Shown here in pieces: positions 1-5,847 of a stretch of DNA of 5,847 nt. The notes under the pieces were generated by a model. The model was not told the DNA's origin and did not search any database. It saw only the letters and a program-made list of their open reading frames with translations. Numbering within the stretch: position 1 is the stretch's first letter; each line of letters starts with the position of its first letter. Where the stretch lies: the NCBI GenBank assembly GCA_026988445.1, contig JALSLF010000627.1, forward strand, positions 1 to 5,847, written 5' to 3'. The position numbers and the translations under genes are program-made. The stretch comes from Bacteroidales bacterium. Its GTDB lineage: Bacteria; Bacteroidota; Bacteroidia; Bacteroidales; NBLH01.

Positions 1-470
1 GTATCTCGATAATGAAACCTGAAAACGGCTTCTCGTGAAACAAAAAAAACAGTACTGTCATCGACTACTGTGTTCCATACATCCGAGAAATCACGGTCGG
101 CAGAGTCAAGATAATTTAATATGGACACATACTCTGTTTGACCTAAAGAATCCGGCTTTAAAAAGCCAAAATCGCCATCAGCTCCGACAAAAATTAAGCC
201 TTTACTATTTGCAGAAAGCGAACGTATTACTTTATTTTTATCAATAAAAATTTTATGCCACTCATTACCGGCATATTGAAATACATATTCATAATTTGCA
301 TTATAAAAACGCCCTTGGGCATCGCAGGCTCCTGCCCAAACCTGAGGTTCACCCTCGTACTCAAGAGGAGTATAGTTTTTTATAAAAGGTGCTCCATTTT
401 CTTGCGCAATAAGAATTTTTAGAGGAAATAAAAGGAAATACAAAATAAAAAAATAGCTGAGTTTTTTCAC
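1..470 (-). CDS. Partial two-component-regulator-propeller (Reg_prop-type) sensor protein, N-terminal 156 residues
   Basis: An open minus-strand frame starts at GTG (468-470) and runs off the left edge without a stop. I chose the GTG because it gives a classic signal peptide: MKK, a hydrophobic core to about residue 21, and a likely cleavage at ILIA-QE near residue 22. No in-frame ATG lies near it upstream. The mature protein begins GAPFIKNYTPLEY, then has PQVWAGACDAQGRFYNANYE and VFQYAGNEW. This matches the usual opening of Bacteroidota sensors built from beta-propeller repeats followed by a Y_Y_Y domain, where the pattern is P-x-I-x-N-Y-x-P-x-x-Y, then N-W-x-x-x-Q-D, then G-N-x-x-G-x-x-x-Y-D-G. 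A second propeller-like segment follows (GLIFVGADGDFGFLKPDS). Family members usually continue into a transmembrane helix and an output domain (histidine kinase, LuxR-type helix-turn-helix or cyclase). That part is outside the window, so the output cannot be given. The family call is by remembered pattern only. Confidence 0.72.
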   Translation of the reverse strand, partial: MKKLSYFFILYFLLFPLKILIAQENGAPFIKNYTPLEYEGEPQVWAGACDAQGRFYNANYEYVFQYAGNEWHKIFIDKNKVIRSLSANSKGLIFVGADGDFGFLKPDSLGQTEYVSILNYLDSADRDFSDVWNTVVDDSTVFFVSREAVFRFHYRD

Positions 471-578
471 CTTTTTTGATTTGTTAATTGATTTTTGGTA
501 AAAATATAAAATATTTAAGAGAAACAGATAAATGCACAAGAAATAATGGAGTTATATATATGTTTACATAAAAAATTA

Positions 579-611
579 CCGGAAAAAACCTTAAATTAAA
601 GGTATTTCCGG
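579..611 (-). terminator. Probable rho-independent terminator of the M28-rsmI-lipoprotein genes
   Basis: The arms CCGGAAA (579-585) and TTTCCGG (605-611) pair fully. After a small internal loop (3 nt against 2 nt), CCTT pairs with AAGG around a 6-nt loop. Read on the minus strand, the hairpin lies about 80 nt after the lipoprotein stop codon and is followed after GGTAA by a run of six Ts (plus-strand A-run 570-575). It sits between two genes of the same direction, so it would separate the operon from the sensor gene. The stem is imperfect, hence moderate confidence. Confidence 0.5.
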
Positions 612-692
612 CAAAATTAAATTTTATTTGCTCAGGTTTTGATTTGTGCTTCTTCGGAAACTGTATAAATTTAAAAAGTATCCAAAGAGCCA

Positions 693-1568
693 CTAATTAA
701 CCATAATCACCAAATATTTGGAAACACTCCAAAATTTTTCGGGGTCTTTAATTACCAGACTGTCAATTTGATTATCCCCTGCAAAATAATATGAGTTTGC
801 AGGATGCGAAGTAACCAATTTGGCTTTTTTAGCCATTAAAGGGATAGATGTGGTTGTCCGTATATCTATGGTTTGAAAATAATCTTTATTAAAATTATCC
901 ATTAGCTTTTGCATTTTTCCAATACCAATAAATCCACCTTCGGAAGTAATAATACGATTTTGTTTCAATTCTTTTTTGGTACCGAAAACAAAATAAGCCG
1001 TATTTAATTTCTGCTCCTGCATTTTCAAAATTTCTTCTTTTTCCTGATTATCGGCAAGTAAGGTATCCATATCAGCATTTAATTCGGCAATACGAATATT
1101 CAGGTTTTCAATATCAATATTCAAACGTGCCAAATCATTTTTTAAAGTATTAATTTCTTCATCTTTTGCTTTCAGTTGTTCCGTCATTCGCGTAATCATT
1201 TTTTGAAATTCCGACGATTTTATATTGGCTTTACGTAATCGAGATTTTAAAGCATTTAATTCATCTTTATTCTTTTTCATCAACTCATAAATAGCATAAA
1301 TATCATCGTTGATTTTATCTTTTGCCGCTTGATCCAATTCTATATCACCACTTGTTTTTAATGATATAATATTCTCTTTTTGTTTAATGGTTTCTAAATT
1401 TGCTTCAATTTCATTAAACGACTGCATGAAATCATTGATTGCATTGTCCTTTTCATTTGTCAGGCGCATTAAACTGTCGCGTTCTGCTTTTAAACGCTCA
1501 ACATCATCGCCGTTATTACACGAAATCAAAAAAGAAAAAAACAGTATTCCAACAATTAGCTGTTTCAT
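693..1568 (-). CDS. Coiled-coil lipoprotein with conserved C-terminal domain (possibly Cbp1-like)
   Basis: The 291-residue protein opens with a lipoprotein signal peptide: MKQ, a hydrophobic stretch, then the lipobox LISC with Cys17 as the predicted lipidated residue. The residues after it (NNGDDVE) are acidic, which may favour surface export in Bacteroidota, although this is not a textbook export signal. Residues about 22-188 are rich in K, E, D, L, I and N with heptad-like spacing and almost no Gly or Pro, so a long coiled coil is expected. Residues about 189-291 form a separate, probably beta-rich domain with NTAYFVFGTKKEL, EGGFIGIGK, NFNKDYFQTIDI, KAKLVTSHP and DPEKFWSVSKYLVI. This two-part design recurs in Bacteroidota proteins, some annotated as Cbp1-family collagen-binding adhesins. 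I recall that resemblance rather than having tested it, and collagen binding should not be assumed here. The gene follows rsmI after 74 nt without a recognisable promoter of its own. It ends in TAG ahead of the 579-611 hairpin. Confidence 0.85.
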   Translation of the reverse strand: MKQLIVGILFFSFLISCNNGDDVERLKAERDSLMRLTNEKDNAINDFMQSFNEIEANLETIKQKENIISLKTSGDIELDQAAKDKINDDIYAIYELMKKNKDELNALKSRLRKANIKSSEFQKMITRMTEQLKAKDEEINTLKNDLARLNIDIENLNIRIAELNADMDTLLADNQEKEEILKMQEQKLNTAYFVFGTKKELKQNRIITSEGGFIGIGKMQKLMDNFNKDYFQTIDIRTTTSIPLMAKKAKLVTSHPANSYYFAGDNQIDSLVIKDPEKFWSVSKYLVIMVN

Positions 1569-1642
1569 AATATAAATTTTAAATTAAACATTTTTTTCGT
1601 AGCATTATCTATATCGAACTTCTATAACGTAAAAAACCGGTT

Positions 1643-2317
1643 TTAATTTTTCCCTGCAACAACAATTACAATTTCACCTTTAATATTTTTCTTTGAAAAA
1701 TATGCTAATACTTCGTTTAAGCTACCCCTAACCGTTTCTTCATAAACTTTTGTCAGTTCTCGCGAAATTGAAACTTGCCTTTCGGCACCAAAATATTCAA
1801 TAAACTGTTCCAAAGCCTTTAATAAACGATGCGGCGATTCATAAAAAATCATGGTTCGTGTTTCTTCTGCCAATAGTTTTAAACGTTTTTGTCTGCCTTT
1901 TTTATGAGGTAAAAAGCCTTCAAAACAAAAACGGTCTGCCGGCAAAGCTGAATTTACCAAAGCCGGAACAAATGCAGTAGCACCGGGCAAAGTTTCTACA
2001 TCAATATTGTTTTTAATACATTCGCGTACTAACAAAAAACCCGGATCGGAAATTGCCGGAGTACCCGCATCGGAAATTAATGCGGCTGTTTCCCCCATTG
2101 ACAGGCGTTCTGCAATATGCCGGTAGTTTTTATGTTCATTATTCAAGTTATATGAATACATTTTTTTACTAATCTCTAAATGACGGAGTAAATTACCCGA
2201 TGTCCGGGTATCCTCTGCCAAAATAAAATCAACCGATTTTAAAACCTGAACCGCCCGGTAGGTAATATCATCAAGATTTCCTATGGGTGTAGGTACTATA
2301 AATAACTTTCCTGACAT
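1643..2317 (-). CDS. rsmI: 16S rRNA (cytidine(1402)-2'-O)-methyltransferase RsmI
   Basis: RsmI uses S-adenosylmethionine to 2'-O-methylate C1402 of 16S rRNA in the decoding centre, acting in the cytoplasm on the small subunit. The 224-residue protein shows the tetrapyrrole-methylase fold signatures in order: LFIVPTPIGNLDDIT (5-19), AEDTRTSGNLLRHL (34-47), ISDAGTPAISDPG (81-93), LPGATAFVPALVNSALP (110-126), FEGFLPHKKGRQKRL (132-146), FYESPHRL (158-165), SRELTKVYEE (185-194) and KGEIVIVVAG (213-222). It is shorter than the E. coli protein (about 286 residues) because it stops right after the methylase domain and lacks the small C-terminal helical domain. Short forms appear common in this phylum, so I do not regard it as broken. 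I chose the ATG at 2317; a TTG at 2326 would add only three residues and directly abut the upstream stop codon. It begins 9 nt after the M28 peptidase gene, so the two are very likely co-transcribed. Confidence 0.97.
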   Translation of the reverse strand: MSGKLFIVPTPIGNLDDITYRAVQVLKSVDFILAEDTRTSGNLLRHLEISKKMYSYNLNNEHKNYRHIAERLSMGETAALISDAGTPAISDPGFLLVRECIKNNIDVETLPGATAFVPALVNSALPADRFCFEGFLPHKKGRQKRLKLLAEETRTMIFYESPHRLLKALEQFIEYFGAERQVSISRELTKVYEETVRGSLNEVLAYFSKKNIKGEIVIVVAGKN

Positions 2318-2326
2318 ATATCCCAA

Positions 2327-3595
2327 TTAAAATGTTTGAACAAAATCTAAAAGCAAGCGAAATAAATCTTCAAACTCAGTCAGCGGTACTGCATCGGCTT
2401 TATCAAAAATATTGTGATACTCGGAATAATTGCCTAAAGTATAAATAAAAAAACTTGGCACCCCTTTTTCGTAAAAGGGATAATGATCGCTATTGGCAGC
2501 AGGTCCACGAATATTTACCGAGGGCAAATAAGCCTTTTTCTGATTTATTGATACTAAAGTATCAAATTGCGCCTTATATACCGTACCATTTACCACTTTT
2601 ATTCCTTTTTCGCCACTGCCGATTACATCAAGGTTTACTAGAAATTTAATTCTATTTAAAGAAAAAAGCGGATGTTCTACATAATAACTTGATCCCAATA
2701 AACCCATTTCTTCACCACTAAAAAGCATAAAAGCTATTGAGTATTTAGGCTTTTCTTTAATTTTTGCAAAATGTTTTGACAGCGCCAAAACCATTGCCAC
2801 TCCACTCCCATTATCATTGGCTCCGGGAAAATAAATTCCTTTACCCATTTCGCCCAGATGATCATAATGGGCAGTAAAAACCAAAAAGCTGTCTATCTGT
2901 CCGGGGATATATCCTATTAAATTACGGGTATGATATTCAGGAATAAACTTATTTTCCACCTGAATACTAATACTATACATAGAATCAGGTAATGCCTGAC
3001 GGCTGATTTTTACCATAGGAAAAGCCTGCTCAAAAGTGGCAGGAACATACATCAAATTTTTATATTCTATTTGTATAACACCTTTTGCACCCAGTAGATT
3101 ATAATGTATAATATCGTTATAAGCATCTTTAAAACCTTTGTTTTTCATACCCAAGGTATCAACAATAATAAAACTGCGGGCAATAGAATCATTAGTGATT
3201 TTATTTAATTTTTCGGGATGGTCTAATAAATCTGCGTTCATTTCTATTACCGGAAAAGTACCGGATACAGAACTCGAACTTGCGGGAATTAAATAATCAT
3301 AGGCAGGAATCAAAGTATCTTTTCCATTAAGCACAACCGACATTTTTCCGGGGAAAGTATTTACCGGAAATGAAAAATCTTGTACATAAGAATCTCCAAA
3401 ACTTTTTAGTTTGATTTTTTTGAATTGTTTCATCAAATACATGGCAGCAATACTGTCTCCATGCGCAACATATCCGCGCCCGTGAAATTCAGGCGAACAT
3501 AATACGCTGATAATTTTCCGTGCAGACTTCAGGTCTTGTGCTTTTAGTGAAAGACTTAATGAGAGAATAAATAAATAAAATATAAAACGCTTCAT
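2327..3595 (-). CDS. Exported M28-family zinc metallopeptidase (aminopeptidase-like)
   Basis: The 422-residue protein starts with a signal peptide (MKRF, hydrophobic core, cleavage near KA-QD at residues 19-20) and has no lipobox cysteine, so it should act in the periplasm or outside the cell. The M28 co-catalytic dizinc site is complete: HYD at 243-245 (His243 ligand, Asp245 support), Asp261 in PGANDNGSG, Glu295-Glu296 in FSGEEMGLLGS, Asp323 in VNLDVIG, and the last His most likely His394 in SEYHNIFDKADAV. His371 in NSDHYPF is the conserved motif before it. Residues about 100-225 between the N-terminal strand region and the metal site probably form a PA-like insertion, common in this family. 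Family members release N-terminal residues or process peptides; the exact substrate cannot be read from the sequence. It is the first gene of the minus-strand cluster, with a -7 box (3615-3622) upstream. Its stop codon is 9 nt before rsmI. Confidence 0.94.
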   Translation of the reverse strand: MKRFIFYLFILSLSLSLKAQDLKSARKIISVLCSPEFHGRGYVAHGDSIAAMYLMKQFKKIKLKSFGDSYVQDFSFPVNTFPGKMSVVLNGKDTLIPAYDYLIPASSSSVSGTFPVIEMNADLLDHPEKLNKITNDSIARSFIIVDTLGMKNKGFKDAYNDIIHYNLLGAKGVIQIEYKNLMYVPATFEQAFPMVKISRQALPDSMYSISIQVENKFIPEYHTRNLIGYIPGQIDSFLVFTAHYDHLGEMGKGIYFPGANDNGSGVAMVLALSKHFAKIKEKPKYSIAFMLFSGEEMGLLGSSYYVEHPLFSLNRIKFLVNLDVIGSGEKGIKVVNGTVYKAQFDTLVSINQKKAYLPSVNIRGPAANSDHYPFYEKGVPSFFIYTLGNYSEYHNIFDKADAVPLTEFEDLFRLLLDFVQTF

Positions 3596-3614
3596 TTGTT
3601 TGGATTTTAAGCTA

Positions 3615-3622
3615 CAAATTTA
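3615..3622 (-). promoter_or_regulatory. Candidate -7 promoter box for the M28-rsmI genes
   Basis: The minus strand reads TAAATTTG, an exact match to the Bacteroidota TAnnTTTG -7 consensus, ending about 20 nt before the peptidase ATG. I do not see a well-spaced TTTG -33 box, and the implied leader would be short (about 10-15 nt). In DNA this AT-rich a chance match is possible. Confidence 0.4.
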
Positions 3623-3727
3623 TCCAAAATGCGGGATATTATGGTTTAAAAGAAACATTTTTTATAAATATCAAGCTAAATGTACCAAATATTAAGACTT
3701 AATTACCTGATAATTTTTTCCGAAAAC

Positions 3728-3753
3728 TTATCAACAATACATAAATTTGATAA
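3728..3753. repeat. Inverted repeat TTATCAA-N12-TTGATAA upstream of tdk
   Basis: Perfect 7-bp arms lie at 3728-3734 and 3747-3753, with a 12-bp AT-rich spacer. The repeat ends 10 bp before the candidate tdk -7 box, so it covers the region where the -33 contact would be. The arm-to-arm spacing (19 bp between corresponding points) is near two helical turns, which would suit a dimeric regulator. This is a possible operator only; AT-rich sequence produces such repeats by chance. Confidence 0.3.
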
Positions 3754-3763
3754 ATTAGATTTA

Positions 3764-3771
3764 TATTTTTG
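3764..3771 (+). promoter_or_regulatory. Candidate -7 promoter box for tdk
   Basis: TATTTTTG matches the Bacteroidota TAnnTTTG consensus and lies 19 nt before the tdk ATG. A TTTG at 3746-3749 is only 14 nt upstream, shorter than the usual spacing for a -33 box, so the upstream element is uncertain. It points away from the 3615-3622 box, fitting a divergent promoter region. Confidence 0.45.
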
Positions 3772-3790
3772 CAAAAAAATCAATTAAATT

Positions 3791-4402
3791 ATGTTTCTAG
3801 AAAATAATTTCAGCGGCTCAAAACTTAGCGGATGCATCGAAGTAATTACCGGTTCCATGTTTTCGGGAAAAACCGAAGAATTAATCCGTAGGATTAAACG
3901 TGCCGAAATAGCCAAACAAAATGTAGGTATTTACAAACCCGAAATTGATAAACGTTATTCGGAAAAAAATGTAGTTTCGCACGATGCAAAAAGCATTTCC
4001 GCTATTCCCGTACAATCTGCCAAAGAAATTATTGAGCTTTCAAAAGATAATGAAGTTATTGGAATTGACGAAGCACAATTCTTTGAGGATGATTTGGTTG
4101 AAGTTTGCAATTATTTGGCTAACTCAGGTAAACGTGTAATAGTTGCCGCATTGGATATGGACTTTAAAGGAAACCCCTTTGGTCCGGTACCGAAATTAAT
4201 GGCTATTGCCGAATATGTAACCAAAGTACATGCTATTTGTATGCGCTGCGGTAATTTGGCACATTACTCACATCGCTTAAGCGATACTGAAAAATTGGTA
4301 ATTCTCGGTGAAAAAGATATTTATGAACCGCTTTGCCGAACTTGTTACACAAAAGCCATTGAAGGTAAAAATAAAGAGCCGGAACTTTTTAATAATATTT
4401 AA
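3791..4402 (+). CDS. tdk: Thymidine kinase (type II, TK1-like)
   Basis: The enzyme phosphorylates thymidine to dTMP with ATP in the cytoplasm, the entry step of thymidine salvage. The 203-residue protein has every hallmark of the TK1-like family: P-loop GSMFSGKT at 21-28 (Lys27), DEAQFF at 93-98 with Glu94 as the likely catalytic base, the DMDFKGNPFGP segment at 122-132, and a structural zinc site from Cys150/Cys153 (CMRC) and Cys182/Cys185 (CRTC). The lasso region before the second pair includes LVILGEKDIYEPL, which contacts the nucleoside base in known structures. The N-terminal extension before the P-loop (about 14 residues, then IEVITGSMF) resembles Bacteroides homologues, which supports the ATG at 3791. 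The length is normal for the family and nothing is missing. The gene is divergent from the M28 gene and has its own -7 box; 73 nt separate it from the following membrane-protein gene. Confidence 0.98.
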   Translation: MFLENNFSGSKLSGCIEVITGSMFSGKTEELIRRIKRAEIAKQNVGIYKPEIDKRYSEKNVVSHDAKSISAIPVQSAKEIIELSKDNEVIGIDEAQFFEDDLVEVCNYLANSGKRVIVAALDMDFKGNPFGPVPKLMAIAEYVTKVHAICMRCGNLAHYSHRLSDTEKLVILGEKDIYEPLCRTCYTKAIEGKNKEPELFNNI

Positions 4403-4417
4403 TCGGTTATTCCGTTA

Positions 4418-4454
4418 ATTAGCTAATCTCTGTTAAAAAAGACAATTAGTTAAT
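4418..4454 (+). terminator. AT-rich hairpin after tdk, possible weak terminator
   Basis: ATTAGCTAAT (4418-4427) and ATTAGTTAAT (4445-4454) can form a 10-bp stem with one G-U pair around a 17-nt loop, starting 15 nt after the tdk stop. The stem has only one G-C pair and is followed by a mixed T-rich stretch rather than a clean T-run. It may partly terminate tdk transcripts, or shape the leader of the next gene, whose proposed start lies 21 nt downstream. Confidence 0.25.
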
Positions 4455-4475
4455 CATCAATTTGTTTCGTATTTC

Positions 4476-5847
4476 TTGAGCTATACCGAAAAATACAAAA
4501 AATACAGTCCGCATGTCGTATTCTTCGGGATGCTTTTAACTGTTGTATCTTTATTTTTTTCACGATTTCTGATTAGTATCGGTATCATTATAGTTATTGC
4601 CAACAGTATTGCCGAAGGTAATTACAAAAAAAAAATAGATTTCCTGAAACAAAAAAAAACGGCTTTTTTAATAGTACTCCTGCTTATTTTTCACCTTGTC
4701 GGACTTATTTACACCGAAAATACAGCCGCCGGACTAAATGACATACGTTTAAAATCATTTATTTTATTAATTCTTTTTTATGGCATAAGCACTCGTTTAT
4801 CACCAAAAAGAATAGATATCGTGCTTAAATTTTACATTTTATCGGCATTTGTTGCAAGTTTGATTAGTATTTACCGTTTTTATTATATTATTCAACCTGC
4901 CGGAATAGAAGATTTACGGGGTATTGCATTTGTAGGAGATAATTTATATCAGGCTGTTTTTATCAATTTTGCAATTGTTTTGGCTATAAATTTTTTAATT
5001 AGCGGTAAAAATAAACTGCCTTATATATTCAGCATCGTATTATTTATTTTTTATTTGTTTTTACTTAATTCCTTAACAGGATATGTAGTTTTTTTTGCAC
5101 TTATTATTTATAATCTGATTTTTGTTTTATGTAATAAGTACAATGTAAAACTTAAAAAGTACATATTAACAATATCGGGCATAATTCTAATTCTATCCAT
5201 TAGTTATTTAAGTTTTTCTGTTTATGATTTTTATCAAAAAGACGATATTAATTACGCTAAACTCCCCCAAAAAACAGTAAATGGTAATTTTTACACACAC
5301 GACACTTTAAATAAACAGTTTGAAAACGGCCATTATCTCTTTTTATATGTTTGCGAAAATGAATTAAGGCATGAATGGAACAAACGTTCAAATATTTCTT
5401 TTGATAATCAAGATAAAAAAAATCAACAAATAAAATATACCATAATTCGTTATCTAAGCTCTAAAAATTTGAGAAAAGATTCAGTAGGTATTTGGCAATT
5501 ATCACAAAAAGATATTCAAAACATAGAAAACGGATATGCAAATTATTTATATGCCGATAATTTCAGTATTAAAGGGCGTATATATCTGATAATTTGGCAA
5601 TTTGACAAACTAATTAACGAAGCCTATGCCGACCGCCAAACCATATCTCAGCGAGCAGTTTACATGAAAATAGCCTTGGAAATAATCAAAGATTATTTTT
5701 GGACAGGCACAGGACCCGGCGATGTACATGAAATAAGCAAACAGTATTTTGCTAAAACAAAGTCCGGCTTATCGCCTCAATATGAAAATGCGGTACATAA
5801 TCAATTTATGTATGAATTTGTTGCTTTGGGTATTTGGGGAGGATTGG
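4476..5847 (+). CDS. O-antigen ligase/polymerase family membrane protein (Wzy_C), partial at right edge
   Basis: An open frame runs from the stop at 4434-4436 to the window edge. It contains no ATG until 4530, so I propose the TTG at 4476: it keeps the YKKYSPHVVFFGM segment that matches the N-terminus I recall for homologues, whereas the ATG at 4530 would begin inside the first membrane helix. The 457 visible residues hold about seven hydrophobic segments (about 13-30, 31-46, 62-79, 92-106, 115-138, 157-176 and 182-220, the last possibly two) plus one at about 229-249. A large soluble region follows at about 252-392 (NGNFYTHDT, FENGHYLFLYV, EWNKRS, KYTIIRYLSSK). Next comes the Wzy_C signature: Arg393 in SQRAVYMKIALEIIKDYFW, GTGPGD at 411-416, and His441 in AVHNQF, matching the Arg and His positions important in WaaL ligases. 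Such proteins polymerise or transfer lipid-linked glycans at the outer face of the inner membrane. Ligase and polymerase cannot be told apart here. The C-terminus is outside the window. Confidence 0.85.
   Translation, partial: MSYTEKYKKYSPHVVFFGMLLTVVSLFFSRFLISIGIIIVIANSIAEGNYKKKIDFLKQKKTAFLIVLLLIFHLVGLIYTENTAAGLNDIRLKSFILLILFYGISTRLSPKRIDIVLKFYILSAFVASLISIYRFYYIIQPAGIEDLRGIAFVGDNLYQAVFINFAIVLAINFLISGKNKLPYIFSIVLFIFYLFLLNSLTGYVVFFALIIYNLIFVLCNKYNVKLKKYILTISGIILILSISYLSFSVYDFYQKDDINYAKLPQKTVNGNFYTHDTLNKQFENGHYLFLYVCENELRHEWNKRSNISFDNQDKKNQQIKYTIIRYLSSKNLRKDSVGIWQLSQKDIQNIENGYANYLYADNFSIKGRIYLIIWQFDKLINEAYADRQTISQRAVYMKIALEIIKDYFWTGTGPGDVHEISKQYFAKTKSGLSPQYENAVHNQFMYEFVALGIWGGL

Noticed and set aside
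35..247. Plus-strand open frame of 70 codons
   Set aside because: It lies antisense to the sensor coding region, which has a convincing signal peptide and family motifs; the plus-strand product has none.
499..506. TATTTTTA on the minus strand upstream of the sensor gene as a -7 box
   Set aside because: It lacks the final G of TAnnTTTG and similar A/T strings are frequent throughout this intergenic region.
484..693. Minus-strand open frame of 69 codons between the lipoprotein and sensor genes
   Set aside because: It starts at a GTG touching the lipoprotein stop codon, crosses the proposed terminator hairpin and has a composition expected of random AT-rich DNA (rich in F, I, K, N). No recognisable motif. 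The 471-692 stretch is better read as intergenic.
1387..1575. Plus-strand open frame antisense to the lipoprotein gene's 5' end
   Set aside because: Mirror of a real coding region, no homology that I recognise, and low-complexity Ser/Lys/Phe content.
1633..1644. Perfect palindrome AAAACCGGTTTT at the rsmI stop codon
   Set aside because: It has no loop, so it cannot make a normal terminator hairpin, and a 12-bp palindrome in AT-rich DNA is not remarkable. It could be a protein site, but nothing supports that.
2455..2649. Plus-strand open frame antisense to the M28 peptidase
   Set aside because: Overlaps the conserved metallopeptidase C-terminal coding sequence; no family features.
4457..4464. 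TCAATTTG as a promoter box for the O-antigen ligase-family gene
   Set aside because: One mismatch at the conserved second base, and it lies only 11 nt before the proposed TTG start, leaving almost no leader.
1..5847. Mobile element, CRISPR array, tRNA or phage genes
   Set aside because: I saw no transposase or integrase motifs, no regularly spaced direct repeats, and no tRNA-like cloverleaf. All long frames are explained by the genes listed.

Overview
The window looks like chromosomal DNA from an AT-rich member of the Bacteroidota, most likely Bacteroidales or a close relative. The evidence is the set of protein families (exported M28 peptidase, coiled-coil lipoprotein with a GxxFxGxGK C-terminal domain, Reg_prop-type sensor N-terminus, Bacteroidota-style O-antigen ligase), signal peptides ending in AQ, the lack of clear Shine-Dalgarno sequences, and promoter -7 boxes of the TAnnTTTG type. 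A species cannot be named from the sequence alone.

Layout. Positions 1-470 (minus) carry the N-terminus of a secreted or membrane sensor of the two-component-regulator-propeller type, which runs off the left edge. Positions 471-692 are intergenic and contain a hairpin with a T-run, read as the terminator of the next operon. Positions 693-3595 (minus) hold three genes in one direction, transcribed right to left: an exported M28 metallopeptidase, rsmI (16S rRNA C1402 2'-O-methyltransferase) starting 9 nt after it, and a coiled-coil lipoprotein. Positions 3596-3790 are a divergent promoter region. Positions 3791-4402 (plus) are tdk, thymidine kinase. Positions 4476-5847 (plus) are a multi-pass O-antigen ligase/polymerase-family protein that uses a non-ATG start and runs off the right edge.

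How the genes relate. No single pathway unites the window. Two genes are housekeeping (rsmI for ribosome decoding-centre modification, tdk for thymidine salvage). The rest serve the cell envelope or periplasm: peptide breakdown, a surface or periplasmic lipoprotein, an extracytoplasmic sensor and a glycan polymerase or ligase. The M28-rsmI spacing suggests co-transcription; the lipoprotein gene is probably read through from the same promoter.

I found no evidence of a mobile element, CRISPR array, tRNA, rRNA or defence system, and nothing that clearly qualifies as a previously undescribed system. The best leads are the poorly characterised lipoprotein family, the soluble domain inside the O-antigen ligase with its TTG start, and a small inverted repeat in front of the tdk promoter.
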